This document shows, one piece after another, positions 9,841-21,322 of a stretch of DNA of 53,675 nt. Origin of the DNA: Burkholderiales bacterium (lineage in GTDB: Bacteria; Pseudomonadota; Gammaproteobacteria; Burkholderiales; Burkholderiaceae_F); assembly GCA_020355165.1 (NCBI GenBank), contig CP070661.1:2619678-2673352 (forward strand), given 5' to 3'. The notes beneath the pieces are model-generated. The model was not told the origin of the DNA. It was given only the letters and a program-made list of their open reading frames with translations, and did not search any database. How positions within the stretch are numbered: the first letter of the stretch is position 1; each line of letters opens with the position of its first letter. The position numbers were made by a program, and so were the translations under genes.

Positions 9841-12612
9841 ATGAAATCGCGGTTGAAGCCGGTGATGCACTGTCTGGGCCTGGCCTTTGGGAGTCTGGCC
9901 GCAATAGGGGTGCACCCCATTGCTGTGGCGCAGCAACAGCAACTCGAGCGGGTGGAGATCACCGGTTCGATGGTGCGGCGGGTCGATGCCGAGACGGCGC
10001 TGCCGGTGACCATCATTACCAGCGAGGAGCTGGTCAAGCAGGGCGTCCAGACCGCCGAGCAGGCCATGTCGCGAATTGCCGCGAACCAGTCGAATTTCGG
10101 CACGAGCGCGGCGATTGGCGGTACGACCGGCGCAAAGGCCGAGGCCGACCTGCGCGGCCTGAGCGCCGCCAGCGGCACCAATGCCAACAAGACCCTGGTC
10201 CTGCTGAATGGTCGGCGCATCGCCAATCATGCGTTTGATTCGGCGGCAGTTGACCTGAACGCGATCCCGATGGCAGCCATCTCGCGCATCGAGGTGCTGC
10301 GCGACGGCGCCTCCGCCATCTACGGCACGGACGCGATCGCCGGCGTGATCAACTTCATCCTCCGCCGCGAATATCAGGGCGTGGCGGCCAGTTATGAGAA
10401 TCAGACGCCGCAGGAATCCGGCGGTGCTGACATCAATCGTGTCAACGTCGTCGGCGGATTCGGATCGCTCGCCAAGGAAGGCTTCAACATCATGGGCACC
10501 TTGGACTGGCGCAAGCAGAAGGTCCTGGCCGCGGTGGAACGAAAGTTTTCCAGGACCGGCGTTCTTGGTCCGACCCGTGACGATCTGACGTCCGGCACCA
10601 GCGGCACTGCATTCCCGGGGGATCTGAACGGGTTCGAGCCGACTGCGCCGAACTGCGCCCCGCCAGCGTCGCTGCCGCGCTTCTCCAATCCAGACAACAC
10701 GGGCACGTTCGAGACCTGCCGCTACGACTTCACGCAGGACATCGACATCATTCCCGAGAACGAGCAGTTCACTGGCTTGCTGCGCGGGTCGCTGGCGCTC
10801 GGCGCGAACCACACCGCATCGCTGGAGTACCTGTACGCGAACAACCAGGCGACGGCCCGCGTCGCGCCGGCGCCGACCAGCCACTACATGCCGGCAAGCA
10901 GCCAGTACTTTCCGGCCGGCGCCCCGGCTACCCTGGTCCCGGATCAGAATAATCCGGGTGCCTACGACGAGAACTCGCCGTGCGGCTACACCAATTGCGT
11001 CTCGGGAGGAGTGGCGAACTGGCGTCAGGTGCCGGCCGGCAAGCGCACCAGCGGCGACGACTCGACGACCACTCGTCTTGTGGCGGACATCCAGGGATTT
11101 TTCGGCGATGGCTGGGATTACCGGGCGGCCCTCTGGCAGTCGAAGAACAAGTCCAATGCGTCGGTCAAGGGTGGCTATGTCAACGACGCGATAATGCAGG
11201 AAGGCGTCTGGAACGGCGCGATCAATCCGTTCGGCGACCAGAGCGCGGCGGGGCAGGCTGCGATCGGCGCCGCGCAGGTCTATGCCGACACGTACGTGGG
11301 GGAGTACAAGGTCAGCGGCATCGACGCGCGCGTGACCAAGGACCTCATGCAGTTGACTGCGGGAACGCTGTCGATGGCCGTCGGAGCGGAGTATCGCAGG
11401 GAGAAGTCGTCGGTCGAGGCGACTGATATCACGGCTGAACTACCCAGCCTGGGCATCGATCCTGATGCCGACACGTCAGGCAGCCGCAATGTCACGGCGC
11501 TGTTTGCCGAATTCGCCATCCCGATTCTGAAGAACCTCGACGGCACCGTGGCGCTTCGATGGGACGACTACAGCGACTTCGGCAGCACGACGAACCCGAA
11601 GTTCAGCCTGCGCTACCAGCCGGTCAAGCAGGTGTTGCTGCGCGGCTCGTACAACAAGGGCTTCCGCGCACCGACGCTGTACGAGATCTATCAGCCGGCC
11701 TCGCTCACGTACACCAGCGACAACTACGACGATCCGCTGCTGTGCCCCGGCGGCACACCGGTGCCCGGCGCTTCGGCCGGCGTGGTCTGCGGCCAGCAGG
11801 TGCTGCAACAGCAGGGCGGCCCCGGTGGGCTCGGCTTGCCGATCGACACGCTGCAGCCGGAGAAGTCGGACGCCTGGACGGTGGGAGTGGTGTTCGAGCC
11901 GATCCAGTCGATAACCGTCGGGCTGGATTACTGGTCGATCAAGACAAAGAACCAGATCAGCGGTCTACCTGAACAGGCGATCTTCGGCGACGCGACGAAA
12001 TACGCCGGCCGGTTCGTTCGGTGTAGCGAGGTTTCCCCGGAGCAACGCGCCAACATCACGGCTTGCCTTAACTATCCGAGCTTCGATCCGATCGCCTATA
12101 TAGAGACACCAACCGAGAATCTCGGCGACCTGAAGACGAGCGGTGTCGACCTCGCCTTCGGATGGCGCTCGGCAGCAACCGAGTACGGCTCGTGGGGCGT
12201 CATGCTGGACGGTACCTACATCACCGAGTACAAGTATCAGCGTGAGCCGGGCGGCGAAGAGTTCAACGCCGTCGGCAGGTACTCTGACAACGCCCCGGTC
12301 TTCCGCTGGCAGCACGTCGCGTCGGTGACCTGGAGTATGGGCAGCTGGAGTGCGCTGTTTGCCAACCGCTACAAGACCGGCTATCTGGACCAGGATGCCG
12401 TGTCGAACGTTGACAGCTATTCCGTGTACGACCTGACGGGAACCTGGCAAGGCGTCAAGAACCTGACGGTTTCGGCCGGCGTCCTGAACCTGTTTGACGA
12501 GGACCCGCCGAAGTCGGTGCAGGTGACGACCTTCCAGCGTGGCTACGATCCAAGATTCACCGACCCGCGCGGCCGCACGTGGTACCTGAGGTTGGCATAC
12601 AAGTTCCTATAG
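9841..12612 (+). CDS. TonB-dependent outer-membrane receptor (second of two)
   Basis: Outer-membrane receptor of 923 residues, paralogous to the preceding gene. It has a signal peptide (MKSRLKPVMHCLGLAFGSLA, cleavage near AVA) and the same QQLERVEITGS start of the mature protein. The plug includes KTLVLLNGRRIANH and DGASAIYGTDAIAGVINFIL, and the barrel ends in YKFL. The start at 9841 follows a GGAGAGGAG ribosome site; an in-frame ATG 18 bases upstream would overlap that site. The shared LKPV..LALAFG signal and plug motifs indicate duplication, while the extracellular loops differ (for example the Cys-containing CGYTNCVSGG stretch), so the ligand may differ too. Codon use looks slightly less GC-biased than the first copy in places. 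Confidence 0.88.
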   Translation: MKSRLKPVMHCLGLAFGSLAAIGVHPIAVAQQQQLERVEITGSMVRRVDAETALPVTIITSEELVKQGVQTAEQAMSRIAANQSNFGTSAAIGGTTGAKAEADLRGLSAASGTNANKTLVLLNGRRIANHAFDSAAVDLNAIPMAAISRIEVLRDGASAIYGTDAIAGVINFILRREYQGVAASYENQTPQESGGADINRVNVVGGFGSLAKEGFNIMGTLDWRKQKVLAAVERKFSRTGVLGPTRDDLTSGTSGTAFPGDLNGFEPTAPNCAPPASLPRFSNPDNTGTFETCRYDFTQDIDIIPENEQFTGLLRGSLALGANHTASLEYLYANNQATARVAPAPTSHYMPASSQYFPAGAPATLVPDQNNPGAYDENSPCGYTNCVSGGVANWRQVPAGKRTSGDDSTTTRLVADIQGFFGDGWDYRAALWQSKNKSNASVKGGYVNDAIMQEGVWNGAINPFGDQSAAGQAAIGAAQVYADTYVGEYKVSGIDARVTKDLMQLTAGTLSMAVGAEYRREKSSVEATDITAELPSLGIDPDADTSGSRNVTALFAEFAIPILKNLDGTVALRWDDYSDFGSTTNPKFSLRYQPVKQVLLRGSYNKGFRAPTLYEIYQPASLTYTSDNYDDPLLCPGGTPVPGASAGVVCGQQVLQQQGGPGGLGLPIDTLQPEKSDAWTVGVVFEPIQSITVGLDYWSIKTKNQISGLPEQAIFGDATKYAGRFVRCSEVSPEQRANITACLNYPSFDPIAYIETPTENLGDLKTSGVDLAFGWRSAATEYGSWGVMLDGTYITEYKYQREPGGEEFNAVGRYSDNAPVFRWQHVASVTWSMGSWSALFANRYKTGYLDQDAVSNVDSYSVYDLTGTWQGVKNLTVSAGVLNLFDEDPPKSVQVTTFQRGYDPRFTDPRGRTWYLRLAYKFL

Positions 12613-12632
12613 CACTTGTCCGTCAAGAAGAA

Positions 12633-12670
12633 GGGGCCTAGGGCCGCAAGCCCGTAGGCCCTTTCTTTTC
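12633..12670. terminator. Bidirectional intrinsic terminator between the second receptor and the TPR gene
   Basis: GGGCCTA (12634-12640) pairs with TAGGCCC (12655-12661) and GGGC (12641-12644) with GCCC (12650-12653), giving an 11-bp stem with a one-base bulge and the loop CGCAA. CTTTCTTTT follows on the + strand. On the other strand the same stem is followed by TTCTTCTT, so it can stop both convergent genes. Confidence 0.85.
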
Positions 12671-12678
12671 GCCGGCTG

Positions 12679-12712
12679 GCTCACGGTGCTTGCGTGAGCT
12701 TGTCGAACGCGC
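12679..12712. repeat. Small hairpin with a GAGCTTGTCGAA motif
   Basis: GCTCACG (12679-12685) and CGTGAGC (12693-12699) are perfect inverted arms around a 7-base loop, followed by TTGTCGAACG. The GAGCTTGTCGAA word recalls dispersed intergenic repeats of many proteobacteria. I see only this copy here, so the assignment as a repeat is weak. Confidence 0.3.
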
Positions 12713-12783
12713 CGGGTTACCGGCAGCCCGCAGCGGTGACGAAGGCCGCAGTCCCGCGGCGGTCGGCGAGGCCGCCTACCCGC

Positions 12784-14040
12784 TCAAGACACACGGAGCC
12801 AAAGCCGTGCCAGGTCGGCCGTGCCGTCGGTCCCCTTGACGCTGCGGAAGGCTTCGGCGGCCTTGGCCTTGTTGCCGGCGCGCAGGTAGGCGATGCCCAG
12901 GTGCAGCTTGGCGTCCTCCGGCCGCCGCAGGTTGCCCTTGGCGATGCCGTTTTGTATCAGGGCAATGCCCTTCTGGTGCTGGCCGAGGCCGCTGTAGGCC
13001 ATGCCGATGCGCAACAGCGCGTCGCCATCCTTCGCTTCGCTCTCTGCCTCGGCCAGGGCCTTTGGCGCGTCTGCCGCACGCTGCGTGGCGAGCGCCAGCA
13101 GGCGCTTCTGCCGTTCGGCCTCGTCGCCCTTGCCGAGCACACCGCGCGCATAGCCTTCGTCGAGCACGGCCTTGCCTTCGGCCGCCTGTGAGTCCTGCAG
13201 CGCGAGCTGCGCCATCTCGACGTATTCCTCGGGCTTGTCCAGCGTCTTGGTCGCCCGCTTCAGCCGGTTGACGTCGAGCGCCAGCCGTCCGGAGAAGCCT
13301 GACTTGGCCTGGATGCGGCTGAGCACCGCCGACCAGTATTCCGGCTTCGGGTAATAGCCGACCAGCTTCTCCAGCGTCGCCATCTGTCCGGCGCTGTTGC
13401 CGGTGCGCTTCTGGGCGTCGGCGAGTGCCAGCAGGTCGGCTTCCTCGGGCCGGCGTCCCGCCTTCTCCGCTGCCTCGATGCTCGACTGCGCGTCGCGTGC
13501 GATGGCGGCGAAGTCGCCGGTCTGCACGTTGACGTACGCCAGCAGCTTGTCCAGCTCGTTCGCGCTGCCGCCCAGCTGCTTCGCCTTCTGCGCCCACTCG
13601 CGCGTCTTGTTCCAGTCCTTGGCCTGCGAGTACAGGAAGGCCAGCTGCGCGGCGGTCTGCGCCTGCTCGGCCTGGCTCAGCTTGCCGGAGGCGAACACCG
13701 TCTCGAACGAGCGGATCGCCGTCTGCGTGTCGCCGGCCCGCGCGGCCGCTGCGCCGCGCATCCGCTCGATCGTCAGCTGCTCCGCCGGTGTCTTGTTCGG
13801 CACGGCGTCGGCCTCGCGCACCTTGGCCAAGGCGTCCCTGGCGCGGTTCGCCTTCAGCAGGTCCGCCGCCTGCTGCAGCGGCTTGCCCACCTCGGCGCGC
13901 AGCTGCGGGGCCTGTGCATGGACCGGCGCGAAGCCAAGGCCGAGCGGCGAGCCGGCATCGAGCTGCAGGCCGCAGGCGGCGACCAGGGCGGCTGCCACGG
14001 TGGTCAGTCGGACGTTCCTGCGCAGTCGTGGGCGATGCAT
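12784..14040 (-). CDS. Exported tetratricopeptide-repeat protein of the TonB cluster
   Basis: A protein of 418 residues with a signal peptide ending near VHAQA (about residue 44), so probably periplasmic. The mature part is alpha-helical and Ala-rich with TPR-like helical pairs, for example DAKLHLGIAYLRAGNKAKAAEAF and ALLRIGMAYSGLGQHQKGI near the C-terminus. The start ATG at 14040 was chosen over an upstream in-frame start because the signal peptide begins there. It is the last gene of tonB-exbB-exbD-exbD-TPR, 128 bases after the second exbD. TPR proteins accompany ExbBD clusters in several Gram-negative lineages, and a scaffolding role in the TonB or receptor complex is inferred. No enzymatic motif is visible. 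Confidence 0.75.
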   Translation of the reverse strand: MHRPRLRRNVRLTTVAAALVAACGLQLDAGSPLGLGFAPVHAQAPQLRAEVGKPLQQAADLLKANRARDALAKVREADAVPNKTPAEQLTIERMRGAAAARAGDTQTAIRSFETVFASGKLSQAEQAQTAAQLAFLYSQAKDWNKTREWAQKAKQLGGSANELDKLLAYVNVQTGDFAAIARDAQSSIEAAEKAGRRPEEADLLALADAQKRTGNSAGQMATLEKLVGYYPKPEYWSAVLSRIQAKSGFSGRLALDVNRLKRATKTLDKPEEYVEMAQLALQDSQAAEGKAVLDEGYARGVLGKGDEAERQKRLLALATQRAADAPKALAEAESEAKDGDALLRIGMAYSGLGQHQKGIALIQNGIAKGNLRRPEDAKLHLGIAYLRAGNKAKAAEAFRSVKGTDGTADLARLWLRVS

Positions 14041-14168
14041 TTGCGGGTGCTCCGGTATCGGTGCGGCCCGTACGCCATCCGCCTCGCGGTGCGGCGTCGC
14101 GGCCGCCCGGCCCCGGGGCGGCGCTGCACCCGCGGGGCCGAGTTGGCGCAGCAAGGCTGTGTGCCTCG

Positions 14169-14600
14169 CTACTTGACGAACTGTTCGTTGCCGACCAGGC
14201 CGAGCTTGACCACGCCCAGCCGCTGCGCGGAGGCCATCACCGCCGCCACGTCCTTGTACTCGGCGAGCTTGTTCGGCCGCAGGTGCACTTCCGGCTGCAC
14301 CGGCGTCTGCGCCGCCGCAGTCAGCTTCTCCTCCAGCATCGCGCGACTCGGCACCTGCTCGCCGTTCCAGTACACGGTGCCGTCGAAGTCGACGTCGATC
14401 GTCACCACCACCGGCTGCTCGGTCGGCGGCGGTGGCGTGCCCACCGGCATGTTCAGGTTGACCGAGTGCAGCTGGATCGGGATGGTGATGATCAGCATGA
14501 TCAGCAGCACCAGCATCACGTCGATCAGCGGCGTGGTGTTGATGTCGACCATCACGTCGGGCTCCTGCGAGCCGCCCCCCGTACCCACGTTCATGCCCAT
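14169..14600 (-). CDS. exbD: ExbD/TolR family biopolymer transport protein (second copy)
   Basis: A 143-residue inner-membrane protein of the TonB motor. A short cytoplasmic tail is followed by DINTTPLIDVMLVLLIMLII, in which the Asp in PLIDV is the proton-coupling residue of the family. A periplasmic domain of about 90 residues completes it. The start at 14600 is preceded by GAGGAG at a good distance; a second Met two codons later is possible. It follows another exbD gene after 67 bases. The two copies share the membrane segment but diverge in the periplasmic part, so they are probably not interchangeable. Confidence 0.88.
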   Translation of the reverse strand: MGMNVGTGGGSQEPDVMVDINTTPLIDVMLVLLIMLIITIPIQLHSVNLNMPVGTPPPPTEQPVVVTIDVDFDGTVYWNGEQVPSRAMLEEKLTAAAQTPVQPEVHLRPNKLAEYKDVAAVMASAQRLGVVKLGLVGNEQFVK

Positions 14601-14667
14601 TGCATTCTCCTCAGACCTCGCGCCGGTGCGCGCATTCGGCGCGCCACCGTGGCAGTCGATCGCGGCG

Positions 14668-15099
14668 CTAGCTGCCGACCCCGGTCGGCGGCTCGGTGAC
14701 GAAGCCGACCTTCTGGATGCCGGCGCGCTGGCAGGCGAACACCACCCGGCCGACGTGCTCGTAGCGGCCGCCGAGGTCGCCGCGGATGTGCACCTCGGGT
14801 TGCGGCTGCCGCGTGGCCACCGTCTTCAGCCGCTCGAACAGCTCGTCGTTGTCGCGCAGCCGCTGCATGCCCCAGTAGACGTCACCGTCCTTGGTCACGG
14901 CGATCTCGATGTTCTCCGGCGCCGTCTGCCGCGGCACGTTGCGCTCCTGCGGCAGCTGCAGCGCGATCGACTGCGTGACGACCGGGATCGTGATCAGGAA
15001 GATGATCAGCAGCACCAGCATCACGTCGACCAGCGGCGTGGTGTTGATCGCCGAGATCGCTTCGTCTTCGCCTTCGGCGGGACCGACGGCCATTCCCAT
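14668..15099 (-). CDS. exbD: ExbD/TolR family biopolymer transport protein (first copy)
   Basis: A 143-residue single-pass inner-membrane protein, exactly as long as its neighbour. AINTTPLVDVMLVLLIIFLI carries the conserved membrane Asp needed for proton-driven work with ExbB. The periplasmic part contains PQERN and QPEVHIRGD. It lies 25 bases after exbB, so the two are very likely co-transcribed. Tandem exbD genes behind exbB are known in Xanthomonas, where the copies differ in need for particular receptors. That precedent supports specialised roles here, as inference. Confidence 0.88.
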   Translation of the reverse strand: MGMAVGPAEGEDEAISAINTTPLVDVMLVLLIIFLITIPVVTQSIALQLPQERNVPRQTAPENIEIAVTKDGDVYWGMQRLRDNDELFERLKTVATRQPQPEVHIRGDLGGRYEHVGRVVFACQRAGIQKVGFVTEPPTGVGS

Positions 15100-15124
15100 G
15101 GCAGTTCTCCGGGTGGCTGGGCCG

Positions 15125-16009
15125 TCAGCGGGCGCGGGCGGTGCTCGCCGCGGCCGCCTCGCCGCTCTTGCCGAGCAGCACTGCGTGGATGTCGGAGCCG
15201 AACGCGCGCACGGTCTCCATCAGCACCTTGTTGCGGCGGACCAGCCAGTTGTAGCCCATCACCGCCGGCACTGCGACGGCCAGGCCGAACGCCGTCATGA
15301 TCAGCGCCTCGCCGACCGGGCCGGCCACCTTGTCGATCGACGCCTGGCCGGCAATGCCGATCGCGGTGAGCGCGTGATAGATGCCCCAGACCGTGCCGAA
15401 CAGGCCGACGAACGGAGCGGTCGAGCCCACGGTGGCCAGGAAGGCGAGGCCATCCTGGAGGCGGTTATTGACGTTGTCGACGGCGCGCTGCACAGACATC
15501 GTCACCCAGGTGTTCAGGTCGATGTTCTCGGTGAGCGAACCCTCGTGGTGCTCGTTGGCATCGATCCCGGTCTCGGCGATGTAGCGGTAGGCGCTGGTCG
15601 ACTTCAGCCTGCCGGCGCCTTCCTTCAGCGATGCCGCCTTCCAGAATCCGTCGCCCATCGCGCGGCCCTCGCGCCGGAGCTTGGACTGCTCCCACAGCTT
15701 GACGAAGATGATGTACCAGCTGCCCATCGACATGATGGCGAGGATGATCAGGGTGCCCTTGGAGACCCAGTCGCCCTGGCGCCAAAGCGCTTCGAGGCCG
15801 TACGGGTTCTCGACGACTTCCTTGGTGACGCTCGGCGCAACGGGCACGGGAGCGGCATCGGGTGCAGGCGCGGCAGCGGGCGCCGGCGCTTCGGCGGCGG
15901 GCGCCTTGGCGGCTTCCTGCTGCGCGACGGCCGGCGGCGGGGCGATGAAGCCGGCCGCGGCGAGCGTCACGGCGAGGCAGGCCGCCTGGCGGCGAATGAG
16001 GGACATCAT
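15125..16009 (-). CDS. exbB: ExbB (MotA/TolQ/ExbB proton channel) with N-terminal extension
   Basis: Inner-membrane proton-channel subunit of 294 residues that energises TonB with ExbD. The N-terminus has a signal-like stretch (about 1-30), then an Ala/Pro-rich linker (about 31-65), then the canonical three-helix core. The core shows GTLIILAIMSMGSWYIIFVK, a large cytoplasmic loop with RYIAETGIDANEH, and the last two helices in VGSTAPFVGLFGTVWGIYHA and IMTAFGLAVAVPAVMGYNWL. The extension is the Pseudomonas/Xanthomonas-type long form of ExbB, absent from E. coli ExbB. It is 95 bases after tonB. Confidence 0.9.
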   Translation of the reverse strand: MMSLIRRQAACLAVTLAAAGFIAPPPAVAQQEAAKAPAAEAPAPAAAPAPDAAPVPVAPSVTKEVVENPYGLEALWRQGDWVSKGTLIILAIMSMGSWYIIFVKLWEQSKLRREGRAMGDGFWKAASLKEGAGRLKSTSAYRYIAETGIDANEHHEGSLTENIDLNTWVTMSVQRAVDNVNNRLQDGLAFLATVGSTAPFVGLFGTVWGIYHALTAIGIAGQASIDKVAGPVGEALIMTAFGLAVAVPAVMGYNWLVRRNKVLMETVRAFGSDIHAVLLGKSGEAAAASTARAR

Positions 16010-16104
16010 CTGGGGCTCTCCTCGTGGGGCGTTTGGGTTAACGGTCTGCGCTCATGGGCGCGGTTCTGTGCGGAAGCCTCTTGGGCTGCGTCACGCGAAA
16101 AAAT

Positions 16105-16767
16105 TCAGCGGATCTTAAAACTCACCGGCGCCTGCACTCGCAGGTCCTTGGCCTGGCCCTGGCAGGTCAGGCCGGACTGCACGGCCGACAGCGCGGGCCG
16201 GTTGAAGATCCGGTTGGTCGAAGACTTGATCTCGACATCCTTGATCTCGCCACTGGCGGCGACGGTGAACTCGATCAGCACCTCGCCTTCGGTGCCGTTG
16301 AGCAGCGCCTCGCGCGGGTACTTGATCGAGGACATGACCTCGACGTAGTTGGGGCAGACCACGCGCGCGCTCTTCGGCCCGGAAGGCGGCGGTGGCGGGG
16401 GCGCCTTGGCCACCGGCGGCGGCGGTGGCTGGATCACCGGCGCGACCGGGGCGGGCGGCGCCTCGCGCGTGACCGCGGTGATGGTCGGCGCCGGTGTCGG
16501 CGGCGGCGCGATGTTGATCTCCGGCGGCGGAATGAACGGCGGCGGCGGCGCCGCGAGCTTCGGCGGCGGCGGAATGACTTCGGCCGGCGGCGGCGGAGTC
16601 TTCACCTCCTCGATCACCTTGACCTCGATCGGGCCTTTGACGACCTCGACGACCTTGCGCGCCAGACCGCTGACAAGGCCCCAGATGAGCAGGGCGTGAA
16701 ACAGGGCGACTCCGCCGATGCCGATCAGATGCCTGGATGGATTGCGCTGTTGACGCGCGTAATCCAT
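16105..16767 (-). CDS. tonB: TonB energy-transducing protein
   Basis: A 220-residue inner-membrane-anchored periplasmic protein that passes proton-motive energy to outer-membrane receptors. One N-terminal helix (HLIGIGGVALFHALLIWGLV, about 13-32) is followed by a very proline-rich periplasmic spacer (about 50-125) with PPPPAEV, APPPPF and APPPTP runs. The C-terminal TonB domain (about 140-220) contains YPREALLNGTEGEVLIEFTV. It heads tonB-exbB-exbD-exbD-TPR on the reverse strand. Two TonB-dependent receptors lie within 4 kb, convergent with it. The 157-base upstream gap shows no Fur box I can defend. Confidence 0.9.
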   Translation of the reverse strand: MDYARQQRNPSRHLIGIGGVALFHALLIWGLVSGLARKVVEVVKGPIEVKVIEEVKTPPPPAEVIPPPPKLAAPPPPFIPPPEINIAPPPTPAPTITAVTREAPPAPVAPVIQPPPPPVAKAPPPPPPSGPKSARVVCPNYVEVMSSIKYPREALLNGTEGEVLIEFTVAASGEIKDVEIKSSTNRIFNRPALSAVQSGLTCQGQAKDLRVQAPVSFKIR

Positions 16768-16924
16768 GGCGCCTCCCGTGAATGGCGATTTGCAAAACGC
16801 GCGAGTTTAGCTAGGTCGCCGCCGCCGTGCACGCGGGCGCCCCTGACGCCTGGCACCGGAGCCGGCCGGCGGCCGCTCGATCAGCGGCGCCAGAGGCGAC
16901 CCGCCATTCGAAGCGAGGCACTAC

Positions 16925-17278
16925 TCAGCCGTGGTGGTGGCTGACGATCTCGTCCCACACCGTCTGCTGCGTCGGGTGGACGACCGAGTCGTAGTAGTCC
17001 TTCAGCACGGCCAGTTCGGATGCGACCGCCTTCGGAAAGCCCTGGCGGTTGCCGCGCTGGTCGAGCAGGAGCTGCTCCAGATAGGCGCGGCAGCGCTGGG
17101 GCGTCTGCCACGAGCTGGCCAGCGCATTGACGATGTGCGGGAACTGCGCCGCCGTCCGTCTCGGCTGGGCGTGCGACGGCAGCTGCTGCAGCCACAGCGC
17201 AGCGTCTTCGGCGAGCACCCTGGGCGCCGCCGGCGCACGGGCTTGCGGTCCGCTGCTTGAACCCTGCTCATCGACCAT
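16925..17278 (-). CDS. Small uncharacterised cytoplasmic protein
   Basis: I do not recognise a family. The preferred start at 17278 gives 117 residues, MVDEQGSSSGPQARAPAAP..., with no signal peptide or membrane helix. The C-terminal 85 residues look folded: helical, with WLQQLPSHAQPRRTAAQFPHI, CRAYLEQLLLDQRGNRQGFP and LKDYYDSVVHPTQQTVWDEI, ending in a HHHG tail. A longer in-frame ORF reaches 17509, but its N-terminal 77 residues are Arg-rich and look non-coding. The gene lies between tonB and ruvB on the same strand, 175 bases from ruvB. Acidic and aromatic composition unlike the opposite-frame ORFs supports real coding. Confidence 0.6.
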   Translation of the reverse strand: MVDEQGSSSGPQARAPAAPRVLAEDAALWLQQLPSHAQPRRTAAQFPHIVNALASSWQTPQRCRAYLEQLLLDQRGNRQGFPKAVASELAVLKDYYDSVVHPTQQTVWDEIVSHHHG

Positions 17279-17453
17279 CGCTGTGCTCCGCCGGCTTGCT
17301 CCTCGAGCCACGACGCCATCATGGGCCAATCCCGGTATCACGGCAATACGGTAGGCCGTCCGGTTGGCCAGCGGTCCGCCTGATGGTGGGCGGCCAGCGC
17401 CGAACGGCCGACCGCAGCGGAAAGCACGGCCGCGTCGAGACTTGCCGAGCCGG

Positions 17454-18485
<1,032 letters not shown>

Positions 18486-18504
18486 GTGCGTGGTGCGCGG
18501 GAGC

Positions 18505-19089
18505 TCATGCCTTGGCCAGCGACTTCAGCGCCAGCCGGATGCCGTCGGACACGCCGGTGCCTGGCGCAAGCTGGCGCACCGCCGCCGACGCTTCCTTCTC
18601 CGAATAGCCCAGCGCCACCAGTGCGCGAAGCACGTCGGCGCCGCCGCCGGCCGCCGGCGCGGCGCCGCCTGCCTCGCCCTGCAGCGCGGCGCCCAGCTTT
18701 CCCTTCAGTTCGAGCAGCAGCCGCTCGGCCGTCTTCCTGCCGATGCCGGGGACCTTCGTCAAGCGGCCGCCCTCCTGCAGAGTGACGGCCTGCGCCAGTT
18801 CGCCGACGCTCATCCCGGACAGAACGGCGAGCGCCGTGCGGCTGCCGATGCCGGAGATGCGGATCAGCTCGCGGAAGGCCTGCCGCTCGGTCGCCGTGAG
18901 GAAGCCGTACAGCTGATGCGCGTCCTCGCGCACGACCAGGTGGGTCAACAGCGCGACCGCCTGGCCGACCGCCGGCAGGTTGTAGAAGGTGCTCATCGGC
19001 ACGTCGATCTCGTAGCCGACGCCGCCGGCCTCGACCAGAACCTCCGGCGGATTCTTCTCGAGCAGCGTGCCGGCGATGCGGCCGATCAT
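18505..19089 (-). CDS. ruvA: Holliday junction DNA-binding protein RuvA
   Basis: A 194-residue protein that tetramerises on four-way junctions and loads RuvB. The N-terminal OB fold starts [20 protein letters not shown]. Two helix-hairpin-helix motifs follow ([18 protein letters not shown] and [20 protein letters not shown]). The C-terminal RuvB-binding three-helix domain (about 145-194) contains [13 protein letters not shown] after an Ala/Gly-rich flexible linker. The start ATG overlaps the ruvC stop (ATGA), indicating coupled translation. Confidence 0.97.
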   Translation of the reverse strand: MIGRIAGTLLEKNPPEVLVEAGGVGYEIDVPMSTFYNLPAVGQAVALLTHLVVREDAHQLYGFLTATERQAFRELIRISGIGSRTALAVLSGMSVGELAQAVTLQEGGRLTKVPGIGRKTAERLLLELKGKLGAALQGEAGGAAPAAGGGADVLRALVALGYSEKEASAAVRQLAPGTGVSDGIRLALKSLAKA

Positions 19090-19661
19090 GCGATGCGGCC
19101 CAGCCGGGCGCCGGCGCTGCGCCACGCGCTGCGCGAACGGCGGCCTCTCGAGGCGGTCGACAGCAGCGGGCCGCCAACGGCCAGAAGCCGCTCGGCGTGC
19201 AGGTCGCATACGGCGCAGGCCAGCGCATCGGCGGCGTCGGCCGGCGGAACCTCGGCCAGGCCGAGCAGCCGCTGCACCATCGCCTGCACCTGCGCCTTGC
19301 TGGCCTTGCCGTAGCCGACCACCGCCTGCTTGACCTGCAGCGCCGTGTGCTCGCGCACCGGCAGGCCGGCGGCGACGGCCGCGCAGATCGCCGCGCCGCG
19401 CGCCTGGCCCAGCAGCAGGGTCGCCTGCGGGTTGACGTTGACGAACACCTTCTCGACGCTGGCCCGGCTCGGCTGCGTCGCCGCGATCACCGATCGCAGT
19501 CCGGCGAGGATGACGGCCAGCCGATCCGGCAACTCGCCGGGCGGCACGCGGATCACGCCCGCCTCGACGCAGACCAGGCGCCCGCGCAGCGACTCGACCA
19601 CGCCCCAGCCGGTTCGGTTCAGGCCGGGATCGATGCCGAGGATGCGCGCCGGTGTCGTCAC
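19086..19661 (-). CDS. ruvC: Holliday junction resolvase RuvC
   Basis: Endonuclease of 191 residues that cuts Holliday junctions symmetrically. The RNase H-like fold shows all four acidic catalytic residues: Asp11 in GIDPG, Glu70 in SVEKVF, and Asp142 and Asp145 in ADAADALA. The C-terminal tail after LLAVGG is unusually Arg/Ser-rich ([18 protein letters not shown]), longer and more basic than in E. coli RuvC. It overlaps ruvA by 4 bases and lies 39 bases after purH. Confidence 0.96.
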   Translation of the reverse strand: MTTPARILGIDPGLNRTGWGVVESLRGRLVCVEAGVIRVPPGELPDRLAVILAGLRSVIAATQPSRASVEKVFVNVNPQATLLLGQARGAAICAAVAAGLPVREHTALQVKQAVVGYGKASKAQVQAMVQRLLGLAEVPPADAADALACAVCDLHAERLLAVGGPLLSTASRGRRSRSAWRSAGARLGRIA

Positions 19662-19700
19662 GCGGCGATTCTGCCACGCGCACTGCGCCGCGGCGCGAGC

Positions 19701-21251
<1,551 letters not shown>

Positions 21252-21322
21252 CGGCCGGTCTCCCTCGCGCCGATGGCAGCTGCCCCGGCAATCCCGTCGC
21301 TCACCCTGCGTTGCATGTCGAC

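Noticed and set aside
12694-13191. Forward ORF of 165 codons after the second receptor
   Set aside because: It lies antisense to the TPR gene, starts past a terminator and has no family features.
16768-16924. Fur box upstream of tonB
   Set aside because: No stretch approaches the GATAATGATAATCATTATC-type symmetry; the gap is GC-rich.
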